Of a stretch of DNA of 64,000 bases, positions 43,329-54,465 are shown in pieces. A program made the position numbers and the translations under genes. Positions within the stretch are counted from its first letter, which is position 1. Each line of letters begins with the position of its first letter. Origin of the DNA: Symbiotaphrina buchneri (Eukaryota > Ascomycota > Symbiotaphrinales > Symbiotaphrinaceae); NCBI GenBank assembly GCA_001599915.1, contig BCIG01000014.1, positions 1 through 64,000 of the forward strand, in the 5' to 3' direction. Below the pieces are notes generated by a model. The model was not told where the DNA came from and searched no databases. It was given only the letters and a program-made list of their open reading frames with translations.

Positions 43329-45004
43329 TTACAGCTTGCTCAACACGCCATCCGTGCCCAACAACGAGAGGTGGCCGCGGTTAATTTCCTTGACGCTTCG
43401 GCATCTATTGGCATGATCAGCATGTGCTTCCATAGGAGATGAACGACCATCTTCTCCACAGATATACTTACCCAGCAAGCCCCATGGTCATCTTGAACTC
43501 GTTCATCAGAAGGTTAATGGCCAACTCCACGCCTTCCTGTCCTTTGTACTGCCGGTTCAACCATCATCAGCAGCAACTCTCACAGCCACATTACAAACCA
43601 GAAGAAAGACTCCACTAACCGCAAGTCCCCAAATCGGCACGCGTCCCACAAAAACATGACAAGCGCCCAAAGCCAGAGCCTTAAAGACATCCGAGCCCCT
43701 CCTAATGCCGCCATCGATCGCAATCGGGATCTTGCCCGCCGCCGCAGGGGCACACTCCCTCAGCGCGTCCAGAGTAGCCGGCACGCCATCGAGCTGGCGG
43801 CCACCATGATTCGAAATAACGACGCCATCGAGGCCATAGCGGATGGCTAGCACGACGTCGTCGGCCGTGTACACGCCCTTGACCCAGATCTGGAGCTTGG
43901 TCTGGCTGCGCAGCCAGGGGATGACCGTCTCCCACTCGAGGCTGGAGTCTTTGGACGCGTGAATAAAGGTGCGGAAGTCGGCGGGTTTGGGTTTGGGCTT
44001 GGTGACGGGGGAGGCAGAGCCCGTCGCTGAAGACAAGGGGGCGCTTGGCTCAGTTTGGGGGCGATAGAGGGGGGTACAGGAAGGGTAGGTGGGTGAGGAG
44101 GATGAAAAAAGGAAAGGGGGGGTTGCTTACCGTAGTCCATGCCGTCAGCGCCGCCTTCCAGTGAACTCACCGGCGCGTCGATCAAGTTCGGATAGCCTAG
44201 ATGATCAGGCAGCGTGAAGCTGTTCCTGAATTCATTCAACCGTCGTCCCAACACCGGCGCATCCACCGTGAGGAATATGGCCGAGAATCCCGCTTCTACA
44301 CATCACCACATTAGCATCCAATCCCACCATTCACTAAAGGTAACAGAGAAGACACCCAAGCACGTCAAATCAAGCACGACTTACTCTCCGCCCTCTTAAT
44401 CAACTTCACCGTGGTACTCCGATCCTTCAGCACGCTAACCTGCATCGCATACGGATTGCCCATGCCCTGCAGCGCAACCTCCTCCAGCGCCGTCGTCGCA
44501 TACGCACTCAAACCCATACAGATCCCCGCTTTCGCAGCGGCGCGCGACGTCGCCGCCTCGCCCTCCGGGTGCGCCAGCTTGTGCATGGCGGCGGGCGAGA
44601 AGCCGAGCGGGAAGGCGACCTTCTTGCCGAAGATGGTGGTTGACGTGTCGATCTTGGAGACATCGACGAGGATCCGTGGCCGGATCTTGTACCGGTTGAA
44701 GGCTTCTTCGTTGTCGTGCAGCCTATGTGGGAGAGGTGTTAGTGCGCTGGTTGGGTGGGGGAGGGGGATGCGAACGTTATGAGATCCATGGCGCCTTCGT
44801 TGAAGTACTCTGCCGTCATACGTGGTCAGTCAGTATATGCTCGCCTCGCCGGCGTCCCCAGCTGGTCCGAACCGTGTCGCCGCTCATTCAAGTAGCAATA
44901 GGAGACTTACCCCGATACATCTTCGGCAGCTTCTTGCTTGCCGCCTCCTTGAGGTCCTTGATGGTCAGGATCTCGGGATCCAACGCGGCTGGTCGATTGG
45001 CCAT
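43329..45004 (-). CDS. FMN-dependent L-2-hydroxyacid dehydrogenase (lactate/glycolate oxidase family)
   Basis: Seven exons (45004-44911, 44809-44776, 44722-44385, 44295-44131, 44026-43620, 43548-43472, 43404-43329) sum to 1191 nt, 396 aa. FMN and active-site elements are all present: FPLGFSPAAMHKLAHPEGE, LSAYATTALEEVA, AIFLTVDAPVLGRRLNEFRN, LQIWVKGV (active Lys), VVISNHGGRQLDG (catalytic His and Arg) and IPIAIDGGIRRGSDVFKALALGA for the phosphate. There is no cytochrome b5 domain, unlike yeast cytochrome b2, and no obvious mitochondrial presequence. So it oxidises an L-2-hydroxy acid such as lactate or glycolate, with oxygen or another acceptor. The C-terminus (SKL) is a textbook PTS1 signal, which argues for peroxisomes and an oxidase. 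Exon 2 (34 bp) is confirmed by the EYFNEGAMDLIT motif. Confidence 0.9.
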
Positions 45005-46769
45005 CTTGTCTGATCTTGGTTTTGGTGATCGCTCCCTCGAGGGGAATGGCTGACTGTCTTCGCGATAGCAGTCGGATGCAGCAAGCAGTCGAGCCGGATC
45101 CTAGAATTGTCCAATTGCAACAGACTGGTGATATCTGAGTCTCTCGCTCATCAGCCCTACTCTGTCCTCCATCTTGGTCCGGCCCTCCAAAGAGGCCAGA
45201 GACACAAGCGGCGAAGCACAATCCAGCAAGAAGCAGGCCACGAGAATGATCAGACTTACCTCCACAAAACAGCAAGTATTGACCAGCACTGTCTCCCAAA
45301 GCTTCTTTCAGAAGCGCACTCTCTCTGTACAAGTCTGTACAATTCTACCCAAAATGCCAATGCAGAGTAATCCTCAGTTCCAACAAACCTCTGTACAGTC
45401 TGTACACTCTGTCGTTCGTTACAACAAACGTCAAATGTCACTCGCAGGGCGCGCATGAACCACCTCGCCGCAGGAGCCGACGCACATCTCTCCTCTTATC
45501 GTGTGAGGTGTTTATCGGCGCTCGCCGAGCAAAGCACCGGGCCAGCGGTCCGAAGCTCTCGATCGCGGGTAGCGTGATGGAGCGCTGTGATTCGCTGGTG
45601 CGGCCGAGGGACGGCTCGAGGGTGTGGGCTTGGCCGAGCATCGCTCCCTCCTGTTTTGGCGGGCCGAATAGTAGAAGAAGGCTTATTTTTGGAACACTCC
45701 CTCTTGTTTGTTATCTTATCGCATTACTTCGTGTGGCCGAGACCGGGACCCGGGACTGGATACCCGGCGAGCGGGTGAGGGACACCGGCCCGGTGCACGA
45801 CAAACATTCTCAGAAATTATACACAACAAGCAGGTAGATGGGAGCTGGCCATATTATCAAGAGTAACACCGGTAAATGTAACAAGTCAGCAAGTCTAGCC
45901 AACCCCGCCAGCCAGGCATCAACAGAACATTACATCAACACCTCACCGATTAAAGATCACATACGTACACATGCATCAACAAGCTCCTTTCGAGCATAGA
46001 AGTAGAGAAGCAGCTGCGGTGGTCATGGTCGGTGGGAAAAGGTAGCCCTTGCTTTGTATTGACGATGCTGGTTGATCTGCTCGTAAAGCCTATCACACAA
46101 CAGCGTAGCATACCTTAGCACACGGGGGCTCTGGACGGGAAGGCCATGGGGCCTATTCTCCCAACGTGCACACTTTCCCTCTCCTCTTCATCCTCCCCCT
46201 CCTTCCATCCGCGTCAGTCCAAAGGTGAAATGACCACTGCCGGGCCCGCGAAGACGGGGTGGAATTCTGGCAGACTTGTTGGACATACGCTCTCTTCGTA
46301 GAGTCCTCTCCTTCTCCTCTTCCCTTCTCCGCTTTCTCTCCACGCCTCCCCACTCCTCGCGTCCTCTTCATCTGCACCCCTCCGGCATCTTCTCTCCCGG
46401 CTGGTCTCTCACTCCTCTCCTTCTCCGTCGCTCTCCTTCTCCGTCGCTCCCCTTCTTCGTCCCTCTCAACTCCTCCTCGACTTCCTTCATCACTCCCTCC
46501 AACTCTCATCCCGCGCAAACTCGACACGAACAGCGCGTCATCCCCCCTTCTCTCCTCTCCTCTTCCCCATCTCGCCCCGGACCCATTTCCGGACCCATTA
46601 GATTAACGACCGTGATGCTCCTCTATGCAAGAAACCGCGCAAACGCACGCGAGACCTTCTTCTCCAGCAAAAAAAAGCTTCACAGGACAGCAATGAGCGT
46701 GTTCTCCAACCTCTCATGCACAGAACCATACAAGACCCCCAAAATTCACTCTTCTCAGAACAACCTCAT
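45005..46769. other. Intergenic region with promoter and pyrimidine-rich tract
   Basis: 1.8 kb between the L-hydroxyacid gene start and the end of the glycogen-binding-domain gene. It holds the TCTGTACA repeats (45324-45406) and a long stretch rich in C and T on the plus strand (about 46295-46570). The frames in it are low-complexity consequences of that bias. No RNA gene recognised. Confidence 0.4.
45324..45406. promoter_or_regulatory. Four TCTGTACA repeats in two pairs
   Basis: TCTGTACA occurs at 45324-45331, 45334-45341, 45390-45397 and 45399-45406, so as two pairs spaced 10 and 9 bases start to start, about one helix turn. Each contains the palindrome TGTACA. They lie 320-400 bp upstream of the L-2-hydroxyacid dehydrogenase start, a fit for a dimeric or cooperative regulator. 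I know no named fungal factor for this site. Confidence 0.55.
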
Positions 46770-47654
46770 CTATCTCCTCACCACGATCCCCTGCCTCCTC
46801 GTGCTCTGCGGCTCGATATAATCGCCCTCGGAATCACTCGAGCAATTACTGCCGCTATCATCCGAATATCCGCAGCGCGAGCCTCCACAATCAAGCTTAA
46901 CGCGATCGCCCTTCCGCGTAATACCATAGCGCTCGCAGGAGCAGCGGCTCGCGGAGGAGCTGACACTCGACGGGCTAGAGCTGGAGCTGCGGGACGAGAC
47001 GCTGGAGCCGGCGCTGCTGGGCGGGGAGCTGCCGAGCTCGCTGTCGCTGTCTTCTTCGGACGAGTACTCGTCCGACGAGCTGATCTCGGCGGCGCCGAAG
47101 CGTGCGGTAAGTTCCTCGACGGAGGCCAGGTCGTAGCCTTCGCCCGTGATGGTCTTGACGGCGTTGGGTTTGAAGGGTTTGGGCGAGATGATGCGCGAGG
47201 GTGACACGGGCCGGCCTTTGGGGATGGAGGCGCTGTTGCGTTTGGAGGTGCTGCCAGAGCTGGATTTGGACGAGGTGGGCACGTCGAGGTCGTTGAGCGT
47301 GCGCTTGGTGGTGGGCTCGAGCGTGGAGGGTTGGGCGGGGTCATGCGAGACGTGGTATCCGTCGATGATGTACTGGTAGCAGGTCAGTGTTTAGTTACGG
47401 CGGAGAAGGATGGCGGAGAAGGAGGGGTGGTAGGGGGTAAGGGAAAGAAGCAGGCCGCTCACGTAGTACCAATATCTCTGCCCCGGCTTCAGCGAGGCGC
47501 CCTGAAAGCGGAATGTACCCTTCCAAGAGCCCTCCTTGGACGAGTCTTTAGACAGAGGAAGTTGACCGGAGTAATTATTCCACGAGCCGAGGAGATGGAC
47601 GGTCTTGACATTGGCGGAAGTGCGGATGGAGAAGCTGAGTTGAATGGCGGCCAT
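46770..47654 (-). CDS. Glycogen-binding (CBM48/AMPK-beta-like) domain protein
   Basis: Two exons, 47654-47463 and 47372-46770, give 264 aa in frame. The first 90 residues are a CBM48-type beta-sandwich: IQLSFSIRTSANVKTVHLLG, SWNNYSGQLPLSKDSS, GSWKGTFRFQGASLKPGQRY, WYYYIIDGYHVSHDPAQP, with the aromatic residues expected for sugar contact. This resembles the glycogen-binding part of SNF1/AMPK beta subunits (Gal83), but the beta-subunit C-terminal domain is missing. The rest is a Ser-rich disordered region (SSRSSSSSPSSVSSSASRCS) with a conserved GYDLASVEELTARFG segment and a Cys-containing CSCERYGITRKGDRVKLDCG. It may bind glycogen or starch-like material or act as a regulatory subunit; this is inference. 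The intron has a clear CTGAC branch site. Confidence 0.75.
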
Positions 47655-49881
47655 TGTTGCGTAATAAGTTTGTCGAAGCTTTGAAGTCGGCTGATTAAAA
47701 ATTGCAGAATATGCTAGCAAGGATAAAACTCGATATGATGATGCTGATGATGCAAATGCAGGGGGGTAGACCTAGGGCGCAGTGGTTCTAGGAATGAGCA
47801 AGAGAGCTAGAATTATCGTAATAGTAGGTTTGCGGAATGTCGACCAGCGACAGTAAAATGATGCGAATAATGCTGTGCGATGTGTAAATAGAGTGCAGGG
47901 TAGGTGGTAAAGTAACTAATGGTGTAGTAGTAGTAGTATAGTATGAGAACGAAGAGCACAGCTCGTCCGTTTCAGAGAGAAGAAATGCAGGAACAAAAAA
48001 AGGGACAACGAGTAAATTACGACGAGACTAGCTCTGAAGATTGTGATGCTTGCTGAAGAAAGAAGAAGAAAAAGAAGAAAGGGAAAATCCAGAAACGGAG
48101 AGGATGAGGCCCTTCTTATGGCCGACATTGCGTCCGTCACTCACACACCCAGTGCACCCACTCATTGGGCCCCGAGGATGAGAGAGGGCATGCTCCGTCC
48201 AACTGACGGATTGCTGCCAGAAGGTTGGACGGCCAAAGGAGGGGAAATCTGCAGGCTGGGCGCGTAGATGCACGTCGCTGCATGCAACTGGCAAGACCAG
48301 TCGAGGCATCGACTATCTTAGTGGATCGATATATCGCATTTGACAGTTTCTCTGCCGGGATGTTGTCTGTCGTTGGATCGGGCGGGTAAATCCGCGCCGC
48401 GATTGGCGGGAAGCGTTGGTGGCTTGATTTGGATTGACCACTCAACGTCCGTCGTTCACCTCCCCTCTCCCCATTCCCGCAAGCATATCGGACTGTCAGC
48501 TGGGGGGGTTGAAGATAGGCAGACGGGAGATATTCTCAAAGCATCTCACCGCAGAACATCTACCAGGAATCCAGAGATTCTTTATGCCGAAAAACCGGAT
48601 TCAAGTCCCTTGACCTTGACCTTGATCTTGTCCCTCCTCCGGGCCGAGTGTGCACAACAAACGGGCGGAAAAATATCGGTCGTCCCATGCATTGGCCCCA
48701 ATATCGAGTAACAGCCCGCGTGAGGAGAAAAGATGAATGTATTCGCTCCCATTGGGGATCTACGAAAGAATGAGTGTTGCGAATGAGGACAGTGCTGTGA
48801 ATGGAGTCTTATTAGTCCGTACGGCAGATCAATCTCGCACAGTCCCTTGGCCCATCTCCCTTTCTTAACTTACACGTGCCAATGACTTGTCCTACCCGGT
48901 ACATGAAATCTGAATGTGATATGGATGTTTATCAAGATCGCTCCTTTGGGCTGCCTGCCTTGCCTTAGTTATTTACCAGGTAGTGATCCTCCGAAGGTAA
49001 AGGCAAGCTCGCAGGGATAAGGTAGGGAAGCTAACGCAGCGTGACAGCGAACCCCAAAAATAGACCGCATACCTTAATGCTGTGGTGTTGCGTGCATGCA
49101 TGGGCGGTTGCGCACCCGCAGGATACCTAGCCTATCAATCCCAAGACAGCAATCGACGAAGATCACGGCCATGATCCGATGTGGATCCCATGCTTCGATT
49201 TCTCGTCTTTCCTCAAGCTAGGCATTTTACCGTATGAAGCCGGAGAGTTTTATTTTTGGGGGCGGGTGTTTCTTTTTTGCTTCCTACTACCCTCCTTTTA
49301 CTGGATTGGCTGAAGAAGGGATCAGAATAATTCTTTCACCGCATCTTCACGCAGCGGAAAAGAAGAGAGGGGGTGATCTCTCGTGGTTCTGTACCTTCCC
49401 TATGCATACAATGCAATGTACCGTACCTAGTTCACAGCGCAGGCTAGGTACCTCTTCACCAACGTCATTCGACCTCTCAGAGAAGAACAAAGGGATGTAA
49501 AAGGGGATTTGAAGTATAGCTCTAGCTACCTTAGCAACCTAGCACGCCATAGCCAATACACATGCAACATTGCACATCTGATGCCGTTACACTTCCGCAC
49601 TCATCCCAAGCCGCACGCACGTGCTCGGCATCATTCTCTGAACTACCCAGGAGCATACCATCCATCCAGCTATCCAGCAAACCATGCAGCGAACAACAAG
49701 TCCCGAAATCCCCCAGCAATGATGGTATAATATCCCTTTCTCATATCCCAACCAGCGAAGTAGCAATGGCTACATATAGGTAGGCACATATAGCAACAAG
49801 AAACAAACAACCCCATACACAGCACTCTGCATAAACATCCGCAAGACCGACCTCCATGGCTACAACACCTCAGCTAGCTAG
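47655..49881. other. Intergenic region, no gene supported
   Basis: 2.2 kb between the start of the glycogen-binding-domain gene and the end of the Zn2Cys6 gene. A TAG microsatellite lies at about 47924-47940, and a short perfect inverted repeat (GTACCTAG at 49423-49430 with CTAGGTAC at 49444-49451). All frames are short and without a family. The promoter of the minus-strand gene to the left must be in its first part. Confidence 0.4.
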
Positions 49882-52800
49882 CTAGGTCCCATTCTTGAAC
49901 AACCAGTCCGAGCTAGCATCGACCATGAAATTCGTAATATTGAACTCATTGCCCATAGCGCTCATCTCGCCCGCTCCTGCCGCCGTCGCGGTTGCCGCGG
50001 TGCCAGTTCCAGCGCCAGCTCCAGCTCGACTGCTGCTGCCGTCGGCGGCGGCGCCTGAGCCCGGGGTTGGTCCTCCCGCGGAGCCGACTTGTTGCGCGGC
50101 AGAAGGCCCGCTGCCGGGAGTTGTTTGCGGAGCGTTGTGCAGGGTCTGCTGCTGATGGGGCGTCTGCGTCTGCGTCTGCGCCTGCGGCTGCGAAGGGGCA
50201 TGCTGCGGATCCGGATGGTGCGCGCTCGCGCCATCCGCTGCGGGCGCTGCACCCGGCGGGACAGGCAAGCGGGGGTAATTGAAGAAGTCAAAGACATCCA
50301 AATACTCGAGCTCATTAGGTCCCGGCGTGCGCGTGCGTTTCCACTGCGGGTTCGGCTGGCCGGGGACCCCGCTGACACCTCCGCCGTTGTTGTTGTTGCC
50401 CGTGAGACAGTGCCGCGGCTGGCGCGAGATGAGCAGGTCGAGATCGTACGCGTTGCGGCGCATGTCGCGCAGGATCTGCACGCTGGGCGGCGTCACGCGG
50501 CCCGACTCCGGGTGTGCGGCCGCGGCGCTCTCGGCTGCGCGCTGCTCGCCCAGGACTCGTTGCAGTACGTCCGCGTATCGTCGGGCTACGTCCCAGTACC
50601 GCCCCATGTCTGCGAGTGTGGACACGTAGTAGTTGATGTCCGGGCTGACGTGGTGCTCGATCGTGCTGCCGTGGATGAGGCACAGCCGTGCGCCGACCCA
50701 GAGCGTGAATGCGAAGGGTGGCCCGAGCTTGCTGAGGAGGTTGTTGGCCACGACGTACCGTGCTAGCGCGGTGATGTTTTCTACGGCGGTTTGGCACCGT
50801 TGTGAGGCGCTGAAGGATGGTGTGAAGATGGGTGAGCGGGTTGTGGGGTAGGCGGCGGAGGAGTTGAGGCGGATCATGGTGCTATGAAAGTTAGCAAGGA
50901 GGTCCAAACGGAGGATGACCAGCGAGAGGAGGGGAAGAGTGCGGCTTACACATTGTATGTCGCGTGCAGCATAACCCAGCCGCAATTGACGATTTTGTTA
51001 CCTGATGGGCTGAACAGGCGACTCATATTACCATACTCGTTCGGCAGACTGATCTTCCAACTCGTCAACAGCCCGTCCAATTCGCGGTACTCGGCCTGCC
51101 ACTTCTCCACGTCAGACAGCGCACTGATATCCAGCGGCTTCTTCAACCACTGATGGATCCGCAACAGGATCCCCAATATCTCGATGTAATACGAGAATGA
51201 GCCTAGGTTCTCCGGCTTATCCTCGGTGTACTCGGCACGATTCTCGTTAGATGAGCGGAACCACCTTGTTTCAACTGGCTGGTTGCGAGAAAACAGGTCT
51301 TCCCGACATGGGAGCTTGCGGTCAATCTGCTTCTCATCGAGAGCAAAGTCGAAAGCGGTTGCAAAGGTAGCGTAACGATCCAGTAGATAAACCATCCAGA
51401 ACAGTCTTCGACGACTCTCATCTTCGATCCAGTTCTTGGGCTCCGGAAGCACAGTAGCAGGGAGGGTATAGATCGATGGATATCGCGGGGATATAGTGGA
51501 AGAGGTTGATTCGACCGAAAGACCGAGCTGTACGACTTGTCGGGTGATAAGAGCAAGGAGATTCCAGCCTGGTGGGCCATTGGATGAGCCGACAAGGTCT
51601 AGAGCAAGGATAACAAGAGCTTGAAGAGCTTTGACCGAAGAGTTTTCGAGACCATATAGGAGGACCTTTTGTTTCGAGACGTCATGGTAGTGTTTTCGTA
51701 GATCATCAGTTAGGCGGGCGTCGGTAGAGAAGCGGAGGGTAGTGGCCACAATGGCATGTAATAGTATGCGGTCTTCTTCTTCTAACGTCGATGAACCAAA
51801 CAGTGCATCGAGCGTGGTTCTCCGATGGAGTATTGGACACCACGTGTTGACGTGCTTGAAGTAAAGGTCGGTCAGAGCGTATAGTAAGTCGTAGGGTGGG
51901 TAATCATGATCAGCTGATGTAAGAGACGTCGTGTTCGATGAGTTGCCGTTGGCTATAAGACTTGGCGACTCAATTGGTGTATGTGCGGTTTGATAGTATC
52001 CCTGTGATGCCTGAGCGGAGCTATGTTGCTGCATCCCGCCGTGGTTGTTGTGCTGCTGCTGGTAGCCGCTACCCTGTGAAAACGCGGGTGTGTTGGGTCC
52101 CATTGCTCCATTATAATCATGTATACTCCCAACGCTCGGGGTGTGATGATCCTTCGGCGCCCTAAATATCGGTTGCGATTGCTGATAGAACGTCTGCGGT
52201 TCCTGCGGAACGGGGTGCGGGCGATTACTCGGTGGGGAATGAAACATCGGAGACTCATGCTGGGTGGAGTTATTGTTGATCTGAGTGACTCCACTACCAA
52301 AGTGACTTTCTAGTATATGAGAGTGAGTGCTGAGGATACTTTCGAGGCGGTCTGCTGCAGGTTAGCATTTACGCGCTACCTCCGGGGACATGGTCCGCCT
52401 ACCCAGTCGCTGCTCAAGCTCACGACCATATCCAGCCCTCAATCCCGGTTTCTTTCGCTCTTTATATTCACAGATTTGGCCTAAATATTATCAGACATTG
52501 TTGTGATTGGTGTGCACAGAGTTGCTGTGGACGCACCGTTGCGCGAACACCATCCGCAGCTTGGCTGTCCCCGATCGCATTTGACCTTTCTCTGCTTGCA
52601 AAGCTCACACCTAGTAACAAATTATCGAACGTCAGCCAATCCATCAATGCATTCTCGACACCCTTTTCATCTTCCTCCATCGGATTAGAGCACTTACGAG
52701 ACGCTCATCGGTCTCCTCCGCTTCCGTGACCCATCTTCACCATTCTCCAGCTGTCCGCCGGCGCTATCATCACCACTCCAATCCCCCCTCGGACTTTCCT

Positions 52801-52894
52801 CCTTGGCGACGAGGTCGTCTGCATATTGTATCGAACGGGAGCTGGACGAGGTATGGAGTTGATGATTGGAGGGCGTGTGGATGCCGCGATCCAT
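49882..52894 (-). CDS. Zn2Cys6 transcription factor with fungal-specific domain
   Basis: Five exons (52894-52698, 52610-52537, 52480-52403, 52351-50950, 50881-49882) total 2751 nt, 916 aa, all joins in frame. The binuclear cluster is CELCKQRKVKCDRGQPSC then GWCSRNGQIC, with C-X2-C-X6-C-X6-C-X2-C-X6-C spacing at about residues 67-94. RKKPGLRAGYGRELEQRL and a leucine-rich coiled coil (DRLESILSTHSHILESHF) follow. A Gln- and Ser-rich linker leads to the fungal_trans domain (PF04082-like: LYALTDLYFKHVNTWCPILH, IEDESRRRLFWMVYLLDRYA). The C-terminal 250 residues are Pro/Gln/Gly/Ala-rich, with a QTQTQTPHQQQ stretch, and close with an acidic-hydrophobic ITNFMVDASSDWLFKNGT, a likely activation motif. 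Nuclear DNA-binding regulator. It is divergent from an SDR gene, a possible target. Orthologue not assigned. Confidence 0.88.
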
Positions 52895-53580
52895 TGGAGG
52901 GAGCTTTCGTGGAGTGGAGTGGAGCTGCAAGCTAGACAAGGTGTTTAGGTTTCTTGGAAGGGAAACGGGTCGAAGTCTGGAGTGAGATACCCCGAGCGAG
53001 GAACGCGGTCAGACACACTTCGGGGTATTGACGCGAATAGCTCCCTCTGCGCACGCGCAACGTCATATAAATGGACGGCGGATCCAGCAGGAAAGATGGA
53101 GATGGAAATTGCGTGTAAGTGTTTGATGATATTGTATGTATTGGATTAGATCTCCTAGGGGAACGGTATCGGTTCTGCCCCAGAGCTGAGAACCTTCGGA
53201 CCCCGCACACCACACAGTTCCCGTTGGCGCCTAATAAACCTTGAAATTCTGAACCAGTCAGGAGGAGGTGAGTCGCTTTTCCCGGAGCTTGGTGACAGAA
53301 GAATTGTCGGGGTTGGGATATTGTGCTTTGGTGCGGCGTGGCAACGCTATGTTCTGTCAGTCGAACTGGAAGCCCTTCACCTCCGCACACCGTCCCCAGA
53401 CAACCCCCACGCCAGCATCCCACGAACTTCTCCACCATCGACATCATCGACATCCAGCATGTATTCTGACAGTACACGCAATTCTGACTTCCCACAGCCA
53501 CATTTTCTCTCACTGAGGCGGTGTGATGCAATAATACTTGCAACAGGTTGATCCTCAGCGTCATTTCTACTTTCCCCGCC
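52895..53580. promoter_or_regulatory. Shared promoter of Zn2Cys6 gene and SDR gene
   Basis: 686 bp separate two divergent starts. CGG triplets, the half-sites of Zn2Cys6 proteins, occur several times, but not in a clear spaced pair that I would call a site. Confidence 0.4.
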
Positions 53581-54465
53581 ATGGCCAAGCTCCTTGGAAG
53601 CAAGGTCGCCATAATAACTGGAGGCACCACCGGGATCGGTCGAGCCATCGCTCAAGGCTACGTGAAGCACGGCGCCTCCGTCGTCGTCAACTACTTCCCC
53701 GGCGACGAATCATGGCGCTCGCTCGAACCCGAGATCAACACTGGCAAGCTGCTAGTTATGCCGGGGGACATCACTCTACCAGAAACCGGGGCACACCTCG
53801 TGCAAAAGACCGTCGAGGCCTTTGGCAAGCTGGATATCTTCGTCAGTAACGCGGGTATATGTCAATTCGCCGACTTCTTGGAGTGAGTCCCCCGCGATCC
53901 GTGCTGCCGAGCGAAGGGGAGGGAGTGCTAATGTCTGGGCTTGGCTGGTAGGATGGAGCCGGACCTCTTCCACAAGACAGTGCGAACAAACCTCGACGGC
54001 GCATTCTACGCTACGCAGGCGGCAGCACGACAGATGGCGAGACAAGGTCACGGCGGCTCCATCATCGGCATATCATCCATCTCGGCGCTGGTCGGGGGCG
54101 GGATGCAGACGCACTACACACCCACCAAAGCCGGGGTGCTGAGCCTGATGCAGTCGTGCGCGGTGGCACTCGGCAAATACAATATCAGATGCAATGCGTT
54201 GCTGCCCTGGACTATCAAGACGCGGCTGAATGAAGAGGACTTGAATAATGAGGAGAAACGGAAGTATATGGAGGGCAGGATACCGCTGGGCAGGACGGGC
54301 GTGCCAGAGGATATGGCTGGTCCGGCGGTGTTTCTTGCAAGCGACTTGAGTGGTTATGTGGTGAGTCTCCCCTGGAAGATGAAAAGGTGCGAGGACGGTG
54401 CTGATGAGACACAGACGGGTGCGCAGCTGCTTGTTGACGGTGGCCTGTTTGTCAATCTGCAGTAA
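53581..54465 (+). CDS. Short-chain dehydrogenase, sugar 1-dehydrogenase-like
   Basis: Three exons (53581-53882, 53952-54360, 54415-54465) give 762 nt, 253 aa, classical SDR length. The cofactor loop is VAIITGGTTGIGRAIAQGY (TGxxxGIG); the structural NAG is in IFVSNAGICQF; the catalytic set is Ser in IIGISSISALVGGG, then Tyr and Lys in HYTPTKAGVLSL (YxxxK). LPWTIKTRLNEEDL and the tail GAQLLVDGGLFVNLQ complete the fold. Overall look is closest to fungal L-rhamnose 1-dehydrogenase and glucose 1-dehydrogenase types, so sugar oxidation with NAD(P) is the best guess, not a proof. The first in-frame ATG is slightly upstream of 53581, but MAKLLGSKVAIITGG matches the usual family start. Probably cytosolic. 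It is divergent from the Zn2Cys6 regulator. Confidence 0.85.

Noticed and set aside
46276-46821. Ser/Pro/Leu-rich 181-codon frame
   Set aside because: Comes from a pyrimidine-rich tract; low complexity and no family.
49423-49451. GTACCTAG/CTAGGTAC inverted repeat as a terminator or small element
   Set aside because: Only 8-bp arms, no flanking duplication and no gene end nearby; could be chance.
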